Below, in pieces: positions 1 to 9,114 of a DNA stretch of 9,114 bases. A program made the position numbers and the translations under genes. Where the stretch lies: contig JALTMC010000903.1 in NCBI GenBank assembly GCA_027005175.1, positions 1 to 9,114 on the forward strand. The letters run 5' to 3'. A model generated the notes under the pieces. That model had not been told where the DNA came from and made no database searches. It was given only the letters and a program-made list of their open reading frames with translations. Numbering within the stretch: the first letter of the stretch is position 1; each line of letters begins with the position of its first letter. The DNA is from Myxococcales bacterium. GTDB lineage: Bacteria > Myxococcota_C > UBA6777.

Positions 1-183
1 GGTGAGGGAGTCTCTATCTCCAGCGTTCTTGAAGCGATGAGGATTCCACTCGATTATGCAGCAGGTACGATTCGATTTTCAGTGGGTCGTCATACAACGA
101 AGGAGGAGATCGACTACGCCATCAAAGCGATCATCGAGGTCACAAAGACATTGCAAGAGAAAGAAGAGCAGAAAAGAAGGTGA
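1..183 (+). CDS. Cysteine desulfurase, C-terminal fragment (class V aminotransferase fold)
   Basis: This is the last 60 codons of a gene that begins before the window; frame 1 is open to a TGA at 181-183. The fragment reads SISSVLEAMRIPLDYAAGT followed by IRFSVGRHTTKEEID. This is the typical C-terminal signature of NifS/IscS-type PLP-dependent cysteine desulfurases, located just after the loop that carries the active-site cysteine. Such enzymes remove sulfur from cysteine as an enzyme-bound persulfide and pass it to Fe-S scaffolds or carriers such as TusA. The catalytic cysteine and the PLP lysine lie outside the window, so activity cannot be judged here. The protein ends in a charged Lys/Glu-rich helix. 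The gene stands 145 bases upstream of the channel gene and points the same way. Its presence fits the TusA-domain gene at the far end of the window, but an intervening channel gene and a long gap mean that co-transcription is not shown. Confidence 0.88.
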   Translation, partial: GEGVSISSVLEAMRIPLDYAAGTIRFSVGRHTTKEEIDYAIKAIIEVTKTLQEKEEQKRR

Positions 184-328
184 GCGGAAACAAGGATCGT
201 AGAGGCTGCTGCATAGAACTTAGAGCTTGGCAAATGCTTCAAAAGCCAGTAGGTTTCGGAGCGATTTTGGGTAAAGAGATTTTTTTCTTTACAAGAAAGG
301 AAAACCTGATGATAGAGGTGGTGAATTC
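184..328 (+). other. Intergenic gap between desulfurase and channel genes, with a weak hairpin
   Basis: No open reading frame is convincing here. An inverted repeat GTAAAGA (271-277) / TCTTTAC (286-292) could form a 7-bp, AT-rich stem with an 8-base loop. It is not followed by a U-run, so it does not look like a standard intrinsic terminator. A purine-rich stretch, GAGGTG at 315-320, ends 8 bases before the ATG at 329 and is the likely ribosome binding site of the channel gene. TTTACA at 288-293 could be a -35 element, but the matching -10 is poor, so no promoter is claimed. Confidence 0.4.
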
Positions 329-3679
<3,351 letters not shown>

Positions 3680-3729
3680 ACGGCCTCCTCATCACAACCA
3701 CTATCCTTGTCTAACGAATATAGGTATTT

Positions 3730-3793
3730 GAGGGTGACGCATATGCCAAGCCCGCAAACTCACGAGTAAAACCACGCCGCTCCCCTCACCCTC
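3730..3793 (+). repeat. 8-base perfect inverted repeat with 48-base loop
   Basis: GAGGGTGA at 3730-3737 is exactly complementary to TCACCCTC at 3786-3793. The loop holds an internal palindrome, GCATATGC (3739-3746). In RNA this could close a larger structure downstream of the channel gene. There is a T6 run only 23 bases beyond the right arm, so it is not a textbook terminator. A chance match of this size within a few hundred bases is possible. Confidence 0.35.
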
Positions 3794-3845
3794 CTCATTC
3801 TTCATAACTATTTAACTTTTTTGAAAAAAAAAAGAAGGATGGCAT

Positions 3846-3953
3846 ATGTCTATCTCTGTGAAATATCTATGCTTCATAGAAGTCTGTGACAAGGGGAAAG
3901 TGCGACTTCTCCTTTCTTTTCTCAAGGTTAACAAAAGCAAGACCGTTCACTGA
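3846..3953 (+). CDS. Possible small ORF, 35 residues, unknown function
   Basis: An ATG at 3846 opens a 35-codon frame ending in TGA at 3951-3953. It is preceded by AAGAAGGA (3832-3839), a strong Shine-Dalgarno-like sequence, at a 6-base spacing. The peptide begins MSISVKYLCFIEVCDKGK and continues with a Leu/Phe/Lys stretch; it contains two cysteines and no motif I recognise. It lies in an AT-rich gap 100 bases before the kinase start. The good ribosome site is the only positive evidence. The coding sequence also contains a hairpin (3866-3880), so the stretch could instead be a leader with regulatory structure, or plain non-coding DNA. Confidence 0.25.
   Translation: MSISVKYLCFIEVCDKGKVRLLLSFLKVNKSKTVH
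3866..3880 (+). repeat. Small perfect hairpin, 6-bp stem and 3-base loop
   Basis: TCTATG (3866-3871) and CATAGA (3875-3880) pair perfectly around the loop CTT. It is AT-rich and short, and lies 19 bases after the possible small-ORF start. It could be a leader structure or a short operator-like palindrome; no regulator is identified. Confidence 0.35.
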
Positions 3954-3978
3954 GAATAGAAGCAAAAAGTAAAGATGC

Positions 3979-4006
3979 TTTCCATCACTTATAGACTCTT
4001 TATATT
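3979..4006 (+). promoter_or_regulatory. Candidate sigma70-type promoter for the kinase operon
   Basis: TTTCCA at 3979-3984 (4 of 6 to TTGACA) is separated by 16 bases from TATATT at 4001-4006 (5 of 6 to TATAAT). It lies in an AT-rich stretch, and transcription would start near 4013, giving a leader of about 40 bases before the ATG at 4054. An overlapping alternative uses TATAGG at 4014-4019 as the -10. AT-rich DNA yields such matches easily, so the placement is only a suggestion. Confidence 0.3.
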
Positions 4007-4053
4007 TCATTTGTATAGGAATAAAAGGTCATAGCACTTCTGATGGTGAGAGA

Positions 4054-6051
4054 ATGAGTAATATAATACAAATAAGAGATAGTAGAACGGGATCGTTGGA
4101 ACAACATTGGGCGAAAGATAGCAATATAGGTACATATAAGCTGCTCCAACAACTTGGAGCCGGTGGTATGGGACATACATACCTGGCAGTTCGTCCGGGT
4201 GTAGAGGGTTTTGAAAAGAAAGTTGTGCTGAAAACACTTCCCAATCATTTGGCAGATGAGGAGGAGTTGGTTCAGAGCTTAATTTCAGAAGCAAAGATCG
4301 CAGTCATGATGGAGCACAAGAATATTGTTTCCATTTACGATTTGATACAGGAGCATGGTAAATACTTCATGGTGATGGAGTATGTGGATGGGATGAATTT
4401 TTCGACGCTGTTGGAGCAGTCGAAGTCGGTCGATCCTGGGATTGTCTTGTATGTGTGTATGCAAACGTTATTGGCTTTGGAGCACGCTCATCAAGTTGTA
4501 GACTCGCAAGGAAGACCGCTTGATATGATCCATCGAGATATTAGCCCCGACAATATTTTGCTCTCCAAACATGGAGAAGTAAAGTTAGCAGACTTTGGGC
4601 TGGCTCGGATTCGAACGCAGATACAAAAGACCCAGCCTGGAACACTCAAGGGAAAATTTAGTTATATGTCGCCAGAACAGGCGCAGGGTTTACCGTTGGA
4701 TTATAGAACGGACCTTTTTTCACTCGGCCTTGTTCTGTACGAGGGACTCACCGGAAGCTCTCCATACCAAAGAGCCAATTTCATAGAGACACTGCACCTT
4801 GCAACGCAAGCGAAGGTTCCTGCCATACGTACATACCTCCCCGAGATTCATCCCACACTCGAAAGTATTGTGCATCGCTCTTTAGAGAAAGATCCAGAAA
4901 AACGCTTTCAAAGTGCACAAGAATTTCACGATGCCCTGGAGTCATTTATTTTACCGACTTCTTCAGAACGTTTACGTCGCAGCACTCGTGACTTTCTCCA
5001 AAATCAATGCAGCAAATCAACAAGAGCAGAAGAGCTTCCAAGTGTCACTAAGAACTCGGTTATCATCTCCGCACAACACAAGTCTTTGGTGTATGTTCTT
5101 TCGCAAGACTCTGTTTTTTCAGACTCCTTGCTGGATTCCTTAGAAAAATCCCTCTCACACTCCAAGAACTACGACTTTCGGATTTTACAAGGTAAGCAAG
5201 ACGTAGAGCAAGCGATGGATAGGCTTTTGAAGCACCAGGAAGTCCCATCGGCTGTTTTGTTTGGTGGACTCCATGTTGCCATGCAGCATCCTTTTTTGGA
5301 GGCCTTGCAAGAGTATCCAGAGACGTCGAAGCTCTTGCTGATGGATCATTTGAATGGAGAGATCCTTGCGATAGCAAGCAATTTTTGCGGCCTACAAGCT
5401 TATCTCAGCGCACCGTTCTCAATGGATGAAATCGTCGAAAAGATCGCTCATAACCATCATTCGAGAACTTATCGATACCTCTCATCTCTTCAGCAAAATC
5501 TTGTTTCTGTCACAGAAAGTGAAAAGCAACTACGTTCACAGATTGGTGCTTTGGCTGAAGCCAATATTCGTGCGGCCAGCCTGCTCGGAGAAGTCGAGCA
5601 GAAGAACCGGATCATTGAAGAGAAGAACCAGTTTCTGGAGAGAATCTCTCGCAAAGTCCTTCCTTCATCCAATAACAAGGCAACAAGTAGTTCATTTTTG
5701 CAGGGTGATTTGAAAGAACTCAATATACTGGATCTTTTTCAAATGCTTGCATTGAGTTCAAAGTCGGTTTTGTTAAACCTGTGGAGAGAAGACGCTTCAG
5801 CTGCCGTAACCTTTGAAAAAGGACAGCTTGTTGATGCTCGTATGGGTCATTTATCCGGAGAAATCGTTGTTGCCAGCCTGCTTCATTGGCAAGACGGAAA
5901 TTTTGCTGTTCAACCGGCACAAGGGCCTATCAAGCACACCATCCAATGCTCCACAGAACAACTTCTTCTCGATTTACTGCGCAAACTCGATGAAGATCAT
6001 AGAAGCTGTTTTTCGCTGGAGATAGCTTTGTCACAAGAGGATATATTTTAA
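4054..6051 (+). CDS. Ser/Thr protein kinase with pseudo-receiver, coiled coil and DUF4388 domain
   Basis: This is a 665-residue cytoplasmic protein with no membrane segment. Residues about 28-298 form an Hanks-type kinase: glycine loop LGAGGMGHTYLA (34-45), ATP lysine K60, helix-C E79, catalytic loop HRDISPDN (160-167, D162), DFG (180-182), SPE in place of APE (206-208) and D220 of the F helix. All catalytic residues are present, so it should be active. Residues about 344-465 resemble a receiver fold and end AYLSAPFSMDEI, but the phospho-acceptor aspartate position near 404 is glycine (LFGG) and the usual KPF lysine is alanine (APF), so it is probably a non-phosphorylated pseudo-receiver. A coiled coil spans about 480-533. 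Residues 548-646 match DUF4388, a PatA-N-like module found in deltaproteobacterial signalling proteins. The weak GGTGAG only 3 bases from the ATG suggests modest initiation. The stop codon overlaps the next start by one base, so the kinase leads the operon. Its substrates are unknown; the downstream proteins are candidates by position only. Confidence 0.92.
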   Translation: MSNIIQIRDSRTGSLEQHWAKDSNIGTYKLLQQLGAGGMGHTYLAVRPGVEGFEKKVVLKTLPNHLADEEELVQSLISEAKIAVMMEHKNIVSIYDLIQEHGKYFMVMEYVDGMNFSTLLEQSKSVDPGIVLYVCMQTLLALEHAHQVVDSQGRPLDMIHRDISPDNILLSKHGEVKLADFGLARIRTQIQKTQPGTLKGKFSYMSPEQAQGLPLDYRTDLFSLGLVLYEGLTGSSPYQRANFIETLHLATQAKVPAIRTYLPEIHPTLESIVHRSLEKDPEKRFQSAQEFHDALESFILPTSSERLRRSTRDFLQNQCSKSTRAEELPSVTKNSVIISAQHKSLVYVLSQDSVFSDSLLDSLEKSLSHSKNYDFRILQGKQDVEQAMDRLLKHQEVPSAVLFGGLHVAMQHPFLEALQEYPETSKLLLMDHLNGEILAIASNFCGLQAYLSAPFSMDEIVEKIAHNHHSRTYRYLSSLQQNLVSVTESEKQLRSQIGALAEANIRAASLLGEVEQKNRIIEEKNQFLERISRKVLPSSNNKATSSSFLQGDLKELNILDLFQMLALSSKSVLLNLWREDASAAVTFEKGQLVDARMGHLSGEIVVASLLHWQDGNFAVQPAQGPIKHTIQCSTEQLLLDLLRKLDEDHRSCFSLEIALSQEDIF

Positions 6052-7550
6052 TGAGAAAGCATACAGATCACGATCGTATGGTCAATCGGTGGTCAGCACT
6101 GGATGTTCCACCCACAGCACTGGAGGAGATGGTTCTTGTTCCATGCGGTGGATGCGAGCATAACCCGCAAGTGACTGAGATTCTCTCAGAGATCGCAGAA
6201 GATAGTCTGCCTCACACGTCAAGCCTTGTCTCCTTAACTTCGCTTGTGGAAGAGAAGGATATGGTTTCTCGCTATCGCTACGAACATGCAGATAGCACTG
6301 TTGCTATCTCAGGATGTTCAGAGAAGTGTACTGTACGTTCTTTGGAAAGTTTTACGGCACCTCATATTGAGCTGCTGATGGACCCAACTGCGACCCGAGA
6401 ACAGCAACAAGAGCAGTTGTTGCAAGCACTACGTCAGTATTCAGATCTTGCAAAGCTAGAGAAGCAGTCGAGCTGGAGTCAACCTCTGGCGGCGAGAGTC
6501 GCGCAAAAATCATTCTTGCAATCCGATCTTTCGGGAGTCCTTCAGCAAGAGACAGAGCATTCTGTTATCGAAGCCAAAGCTTTGGAGGATGCTTCTTCAT
6601 CGCCTCGCGTCCAGTCAAAGGTTCGTTTTTCACGTGACAAAAAGAACAAATCTGCGCCTCAAACAGGAGGCTATTTTCGCAGCAAACAAAAGTCGAAAAA
6701 ACACCGGTGGTTGATTCCCGTGATGGTGGCTGGATTGCTCTTCGTGTTGGGCTTTGGCATACAGTCTTCTGGTTGGTTTGTAAGTCATTCCGCACAAAAG
6801 GATACAACCTCCAAAGCTTCTGCTCTTCTTGCAAAGTCATCCCACTCAGGCAAGTCATTGGCAGAACTGCCAAAAGAAATGAAAAGTATCGAAGCTCCGG
6901 GAAATCTCGCAATCAAGCCATCGCGACGAGAGAAAGCGGTCCAGGCTATCAAGCAGACAAGAGAGGTTCTTACGCCCAAGCCATCTGCTCGTAAACAAAC
7001 AGCAGAAACCACCGATGAACAACCGATGGTTGCAAGAAGACGTAGCCCTCCAGTCCATCGTGAACGTGGAAAGCAGCCAGAGGTTACAAAGCGAGTGAAC
7101 TCTGTCAAGAATCGCGACCTTCAAGTGATCTCGCAGGAGATGTCTCGGGAGGATTCACAACACTGGGTTCGCACCAAAATGGTGAATAAAAAGTGGATTG
7201 GTGGAGTGTGTAAGAATCAGACTTCATGCGGATACAGCGGTGCAATGTGTGCTCTCTCTGTCTCTGGAGGGCTCTGTACAACTTTTTGTAACAAATACTG
7301 CCCAGACAAAAAGAACAGGTGGAACACTGTATCTTATTGTGTCTCAACAGATCACCTACGTCGGTATATGCCAGCACTACCCGCGCTATCACATGGTTTA
7401 TGTATGTCAAAATGTGACTACCAACTCTTTCCCAAGTCGGGTTGTCGAATGGGAACTCGTTGTATGAATGTGCCGCTACGTCGCAATCCCAAAATCAAAA
7501 AAAGTTTGTGTATACCCGTCGCCCGTCCATCCAATAAGCATCACAGGTAA
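6051..7550 (+). CDS. Single-pass membrane protein: DGC-like Cys-pair domain inside, 12-Cys domain outside
   Basis: This 499-residue protein is not a family I can name as a whole. Residues about 20-130 hold a PCGGC motif (C32, C35) and a SGCSEKC motif (C89, C93), in a layout resembling the DGC-domain putative zinc-binding family (PF08859), here with SGC in place of DGC. Residues about 190-219 are very basic (SKQKSKKHRW), followed by one hydrophobic span near 220-240. By the positive-inside rule the N-terminus is cytoplasmic. After a Lys/Arg/Pro-rich linker (about 245-375), residues 383-499 contain 12 cysteines (387, 393, 400, 409, 413, 417, 430, 451, 455, 465, 471, 487). The spacing, including CTTFCNKYC and SGCRMGTRC, resembles disulfide-rich exported domains common in Myxococcota. 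It starts at an ATG overlapping the kinase stop by one base, with AAGAGGA at 6035-6041 nine bases upstream. It may bridge periplasm and cytoplasm, sensing or passing metal or thiol state; that role is inferred. Confidence 0.88.
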   Translation: MRKHTDHDRMVNRWSALDVPPTALEEMVLVPCGGCEHNPQVTEILSEIAEDSLPHTSSLVSLTSLVEEKDMVSRYRYEHADSTVAISGCSEKCTVRSLESFTAPHIELLMDPTATREQQQEQLLQALRQYSDLAKLEKQSSWSQPLAARVAQKSFLQSDLSGVLQQETEHSVIEAKALEDASSSPRVQSKVRFSRDKKNKSAPQTGGYFRSKQKSKKHRWLIPVMVAGLLFVLGFGIQSSGWFVSHSAQKDTTSKASALLAKSSHSGKSLAELPKEMKSIEAPGNLAIKPSRREKAVQAIKQTREVLTPKPSARKQTAETTDEQPMVARRRSPPVHRERGKQPEVTKRVNSVKNRDLQVISQEMSREDSQHWVRTKMVNKKWIGGVCKNQTSCGYSGAMCALSVSGGLCTTFCNKYCPDKKNRWNTVSYCVSTDHLRRYMPALPALSHGLCMSKCDYQLFPKSGCRMGTRCMNVPLRRNPKIKKSLCIPVARPSNKHHR

Positions 7551-7555
7551 AGGAG
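7549..7555 (+). promoter_or_regulatory. Ribosome binding site fixing the start of the 164-residue gene
   Basis: AAAGGAG overlaps the TAA stop of the preceding gene (7548-7550) and lies 5 bases before the ATG at 7561. The same frame stays open upstream to an ATG at 7468, but that start would overlap the preceding gene by 83 bases and has no comparable site. The site therefore selects 7561 and suggests translational coupling with the gene before it. Confidence 0.8.
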
Positions 7556-7560
7556 AACCT

Positions 7561-8055
7561 ATGATTTCAACATCAATGCCTCACAAAGATCGCTCAGAGA
7601 TCAAGAGCTATCATGGCGGAAACGAAGTTTTCTTTTCCTTCCTTCGCTCCCTCTTTCGCAGCGTGGATGAGAAAAGAATCGCACCCCAAGAGATGGACAA
7701 TATTCTCCGAACTTGGGGCGGAGAACTGGCTCAACAATGCCATCTCTCGCACGATCTAGGACCTGCCTTGGAGCAGCTAGGAGAGTTGTTTTCCGTGATG
7801 GGCTTGGTTCGTGTTTTTGAGCCTACAGATGCCAATCCAGGAGAAGTTAAGATCCTGGTCTTGCGGTGTCTTGTAAGCCGGTATGTCAATGCACCTCGTC
7901 TCCAAGAACAACAAGCTATTGTCCCTGTGATCCAGCTACTGGTGGAAGGAGCATTGCAAAGCGTTGGTCTGTCTTATTCCGTGTCGGAAGAACGTCGAGG
8001 TATGCAACGTACCGATGAGTATATCCTCCAGATAACAAGGGAAGAACAAGCATGA
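7561..8055 (+). CDS. Unrecognised 164-residue protein, possibly V4R/SufR-C-like
   Basis: This is a soluble protein with no signal peptide or membrane span. It reads as an alpha-beta domain: an N-terminal helix region (EVFFSFLRSLFRSVDEKRI), a helix with WGGELAQQC, then LGELFSVMGLVRVFEP, a strand ending VKILVLRCL, a helix LLVEGALQSVGL, and a C-terminal strand YILQIT. The order (helix, 'MG' turn, strand, helix with EG, strand) is reminiscent of V4R-type small-molecule binding domains and of the C-terminal ligand domain of SufR-like ArsR regulators. The clustered metal-binding cysteines of those families are missing: only two cysteines are present. I regard this as a structural hint, not a family call. 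It sits 10 bases after the membrane-protein gene, and its stop overlaps the next start by 4 bases (ATGA), so it is almost certainly co-translated with the TusA-domain protein and may act with it. Confidence 0.82.
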   Translation: MISTSMPHKDRSEIKSYHGGNEVFFSFLRSLFRSVDEKRIAPQEMDNILRTWGGELAQQCHLSHDLGPALEQLGELFSVMGLVRVFEPTDANPGEVKILVLRCLVSRYVNAPRLQEQQAIVPVIQLLVEGALQSVGLSYSVSEERRGMQRTDEYILQITREEQA

Positions 8056-9114
8056 CTGGGAAACTTGAATCACTGCTAGGAATCCCGCAAGACCTCTTGG
8101 AAGAAATCGCCATTGTTCCTTGTGGAGGATGTGCTCTTGGTCAAGTTGAGATAGCTTCCTTGCAGCAACTTGAACCTGTGGGTGTTTCGATATCTTTACC
8201 ATCCATTGTGTGTGGTGCTTCTGTCAGCGTTCGCCGACTCGAAGTTGCACATGCAGTGGTTGCTCTTTCGGGCTGTTCTCACCACTGTTCCTCAGCCCTT
8301 CTCAGCGACATCAGAACTCCGGATATATCCGTAGATACCTCCACCTTTTCTCTGTCGGAAGAGTGGGTTACAAAGATTCAAGAGAGTCTTATCGAGTTGC
8401 GGCAGCAGCAACGAAAGCCTGATGAGTCAACGGAAGAACTCCACGATGAGTTTATCGAGGATATCCAAGAGTTAGATTGCATTGGATTAAAATGCCCAAT
8501 GCCCATCGTAAAGCTCTCCACTGCCGCCAAAACTTTGGGACAAGACCGACTGGATGTATGCGCTGATGATCCTGCATTTCCCGCCGATGTGGAAGCCTGG
8601 GCCAATCAGGCAGGAGCACAACTCCATTGGATCTCTAAGGGAACAGAAGGACTTTATCGAGTTCATGTGACACTCCCTGTTTCTGCAACAAAGCAGAGAG
8701 AGGTAAAGTCACAAACAAATGATCCTTCTTTACAGAATCTTCCCATTCTTACCCATGTTGATTGTATGAAGGTGCGTTCGCCACTGCAGCTCGTTCAGTT
8801 GCACAAACAACTCAAACTCTTTTCCCAGCCAGGGCGACTGGTGATTGAAACTCTCGATCATCAGTTTGAAACGGATGTCAAGCTTTGGTGTGAACAAACC
8901 AACTCCGTTCTTCTTTCTTTGGAAAGAAAGGGAAAGACCATTCAAGCAGTGGTTGCAATTCACACGGATCGCTCTGTAAGTAACAACCTCACTGAAGCAC
9001 CCAAACAGGAGTTGAAACCTGCGAAGCCGTCGAGAGGTCTATCAAACCTCCAGGCTCAAAGTGCAGTGAGTAACTGTGTGGAATTAGACTTCTGTGGTAT
9101 GCGTTGTCCCATGC
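8052..9114 (+). CDS. DGC-like domain fused to multiple TusA-type sulfur-carrier domains (3' end cut off)
   Basis: The frame is open from ATG 8052 to the window edge (354 full codons). AAGGGA at 8037-8042 lies 9 bases upstream and the start overlaps the previous stop as ATGA. Residues 1-95 repeat the module of the gene at 6051: PCGGC (C24, C27) and SGCSHHC (C75, C79), with an extra C54, again DGC-like. Residues about 139-207 are a good TusA/SirA domain: LDCIGLKCPMP with the conserved CPxP (C148), and CADDPAFPADV matching the family's ADDP segment. Residues about 230-303 are a second, degenerate unit in which CPxP has become SPLQ (S243), although the flanking fold pattern is retained. A third unit begins near 343 with LDFCGMRCPM (C352 catalytic) and runs off the window. 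TusA proteins carry persulfide sulfur from cysteine desulfurases to tRNA modification, molybdenum cofactor or oxidation pathways. The fusion suggests a sulfur or selenium relay or a thiol-metal sensor. The acceptor is unknown. Confidence 0.9.
   Translation, partial: MTGKLESLLGIPQDLLEEIAIVPCGGCALGQVEIASLQQLEPVGVSISLPSIVCGASVSVRRLEVAHAVVALSGCSHHCSSALLSDIRTPDISVDTSTFSLSEEWVTKIQESLIELRQQQRKPDESTEELHDEFIEDIQELDCIGLKCPMPIVKLSTAAKTLGQDRLDVCADDPAFPADVEAWANQAGAQLHWISKGTEGLYRVHVTLPVSATKQREVKSQTNDPSLQNLPILTHVDCMKVRSPLQLVQLHKQLKLFSQPGRLVIETLDHQFETDVKLWCEQTNSVLLSLERKGKTIQAVVAIHTDRSVSNNLTEAPKQELKPAKPSRGLSNLQAQSAVSNCVELDFCGMRCPM

Larger units (their letters stand above)
3680..4053 (+). other. 374-base intergenic region between the channel and the kinase operon
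   Basis: The first 110 bases are C-rich and contain an 8-base inverted repeat (GAGGGTGA 3730-3737 with TCACCCTC 3786-3793) and the palindrome GCATATGC at 3739-3746. From about 3795 the sequence turns AT-rich, with T6 (3817-3822) directly before G and A10 (3824-3833). A possible 35-codon ORF, a small hairpin and a candidate promoter follow and are listed separately. No tRNA or recognised RNA family was seen. The region probably holds the end of the channel transcript and the control region of the kinase operon. Confidence 0.5.

Noticed and set aside
271-292. GTAAAGA/TCTTTAC hairpin as a terminator of the desulfurase gene
   Set aside because: The stem is AT-rich and weak, and no U-run follows the right arm; the T-run lies in the loop.
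3815-3834. T6-G-A10 stretch as an intrinsic terminator
   Set aside because: The arms pair directly with essentially no loop and without GC content; it looks like simple AT-rich sequence. The A-tract may instead be upstream promoter or translation-enhancing sequence.
7468-7560. Upstream extension of the 164-residue gene to ATG 7468
   Set aside because: It would overlap the 3' end of the preceding Cys-rich coding region by 83 bases. The strong AAAGGAG before ATG 7561 decides the start.

Overview
The window reads as a bacterial chromosome segment with every supported gene on the + strand. It looks like a member of the Myxococcota/Bradymonadota (old Deltaproteobacteria) group. This rests on family resemblance only: a myxobacterial-style Ser/Thr kinase (HRDISPDN catalytic loop) fused to a DUF4388 domain, and a cysteine-rich exported domain of a kind common in those lineages. 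Base composition looks moderate by eye, which is low for classical myxobacteria, so the placement is tentative.

Layout. Positions 1-183 hold the C-terminal end of a cysteine desulfurase. After a 145-base gap, 329-3679 encode a very large MscK-like mechanosensitive channel with a signal peptide, a periplasmic coiled-coil domain, about 10-11 membrane segments and a disordered C-terminal tail. It carries an uninterrupted run of 12 arginines encoded by a perfect 9-base tandem repeat. A 374-base gap (3680-4053) follows. It is AT-rich in its second half and holds an inverted repeat, a small hairpin, a possible 35-codon ORF and a candidate promoter.

From 4054 to the window edge, four genes are packed with overlaps or minimal spacing (1-base overlap, 10-base gap, 4-base overlap) and form a probable operon. 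In order they are: a Ser/Thr kinase with pseudo-receiver, coiled coil and DUF4388; a single-pass membrane protein with a cytoplasmic cysteine-pair domain and a periplasmic 12-cysteine domain; an unrecognised 164-residue protein; and a multidomain protein with the same type of cysteine-pair domain followed by three TusA-like units, cut off by the window end.

The most notable point is this operon. Two of its genes start with paralogous modules (PCGGC near the N-terminus, then SGCxxxC) that resemble the putative zinc-binding DGC family. One copy is tied to the membrane and an exported Cys-rich domain. The other is fused to TusA-like sulfur-carrier domains, the middle one having lost its catalytic cysteine. 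With a cysteine desulfurase nearby, a kinase-linked sulfur/persulfide (or selenium or metal) trafficking or sensing system is a reasonable hypothesis. The sequence does not prove it.
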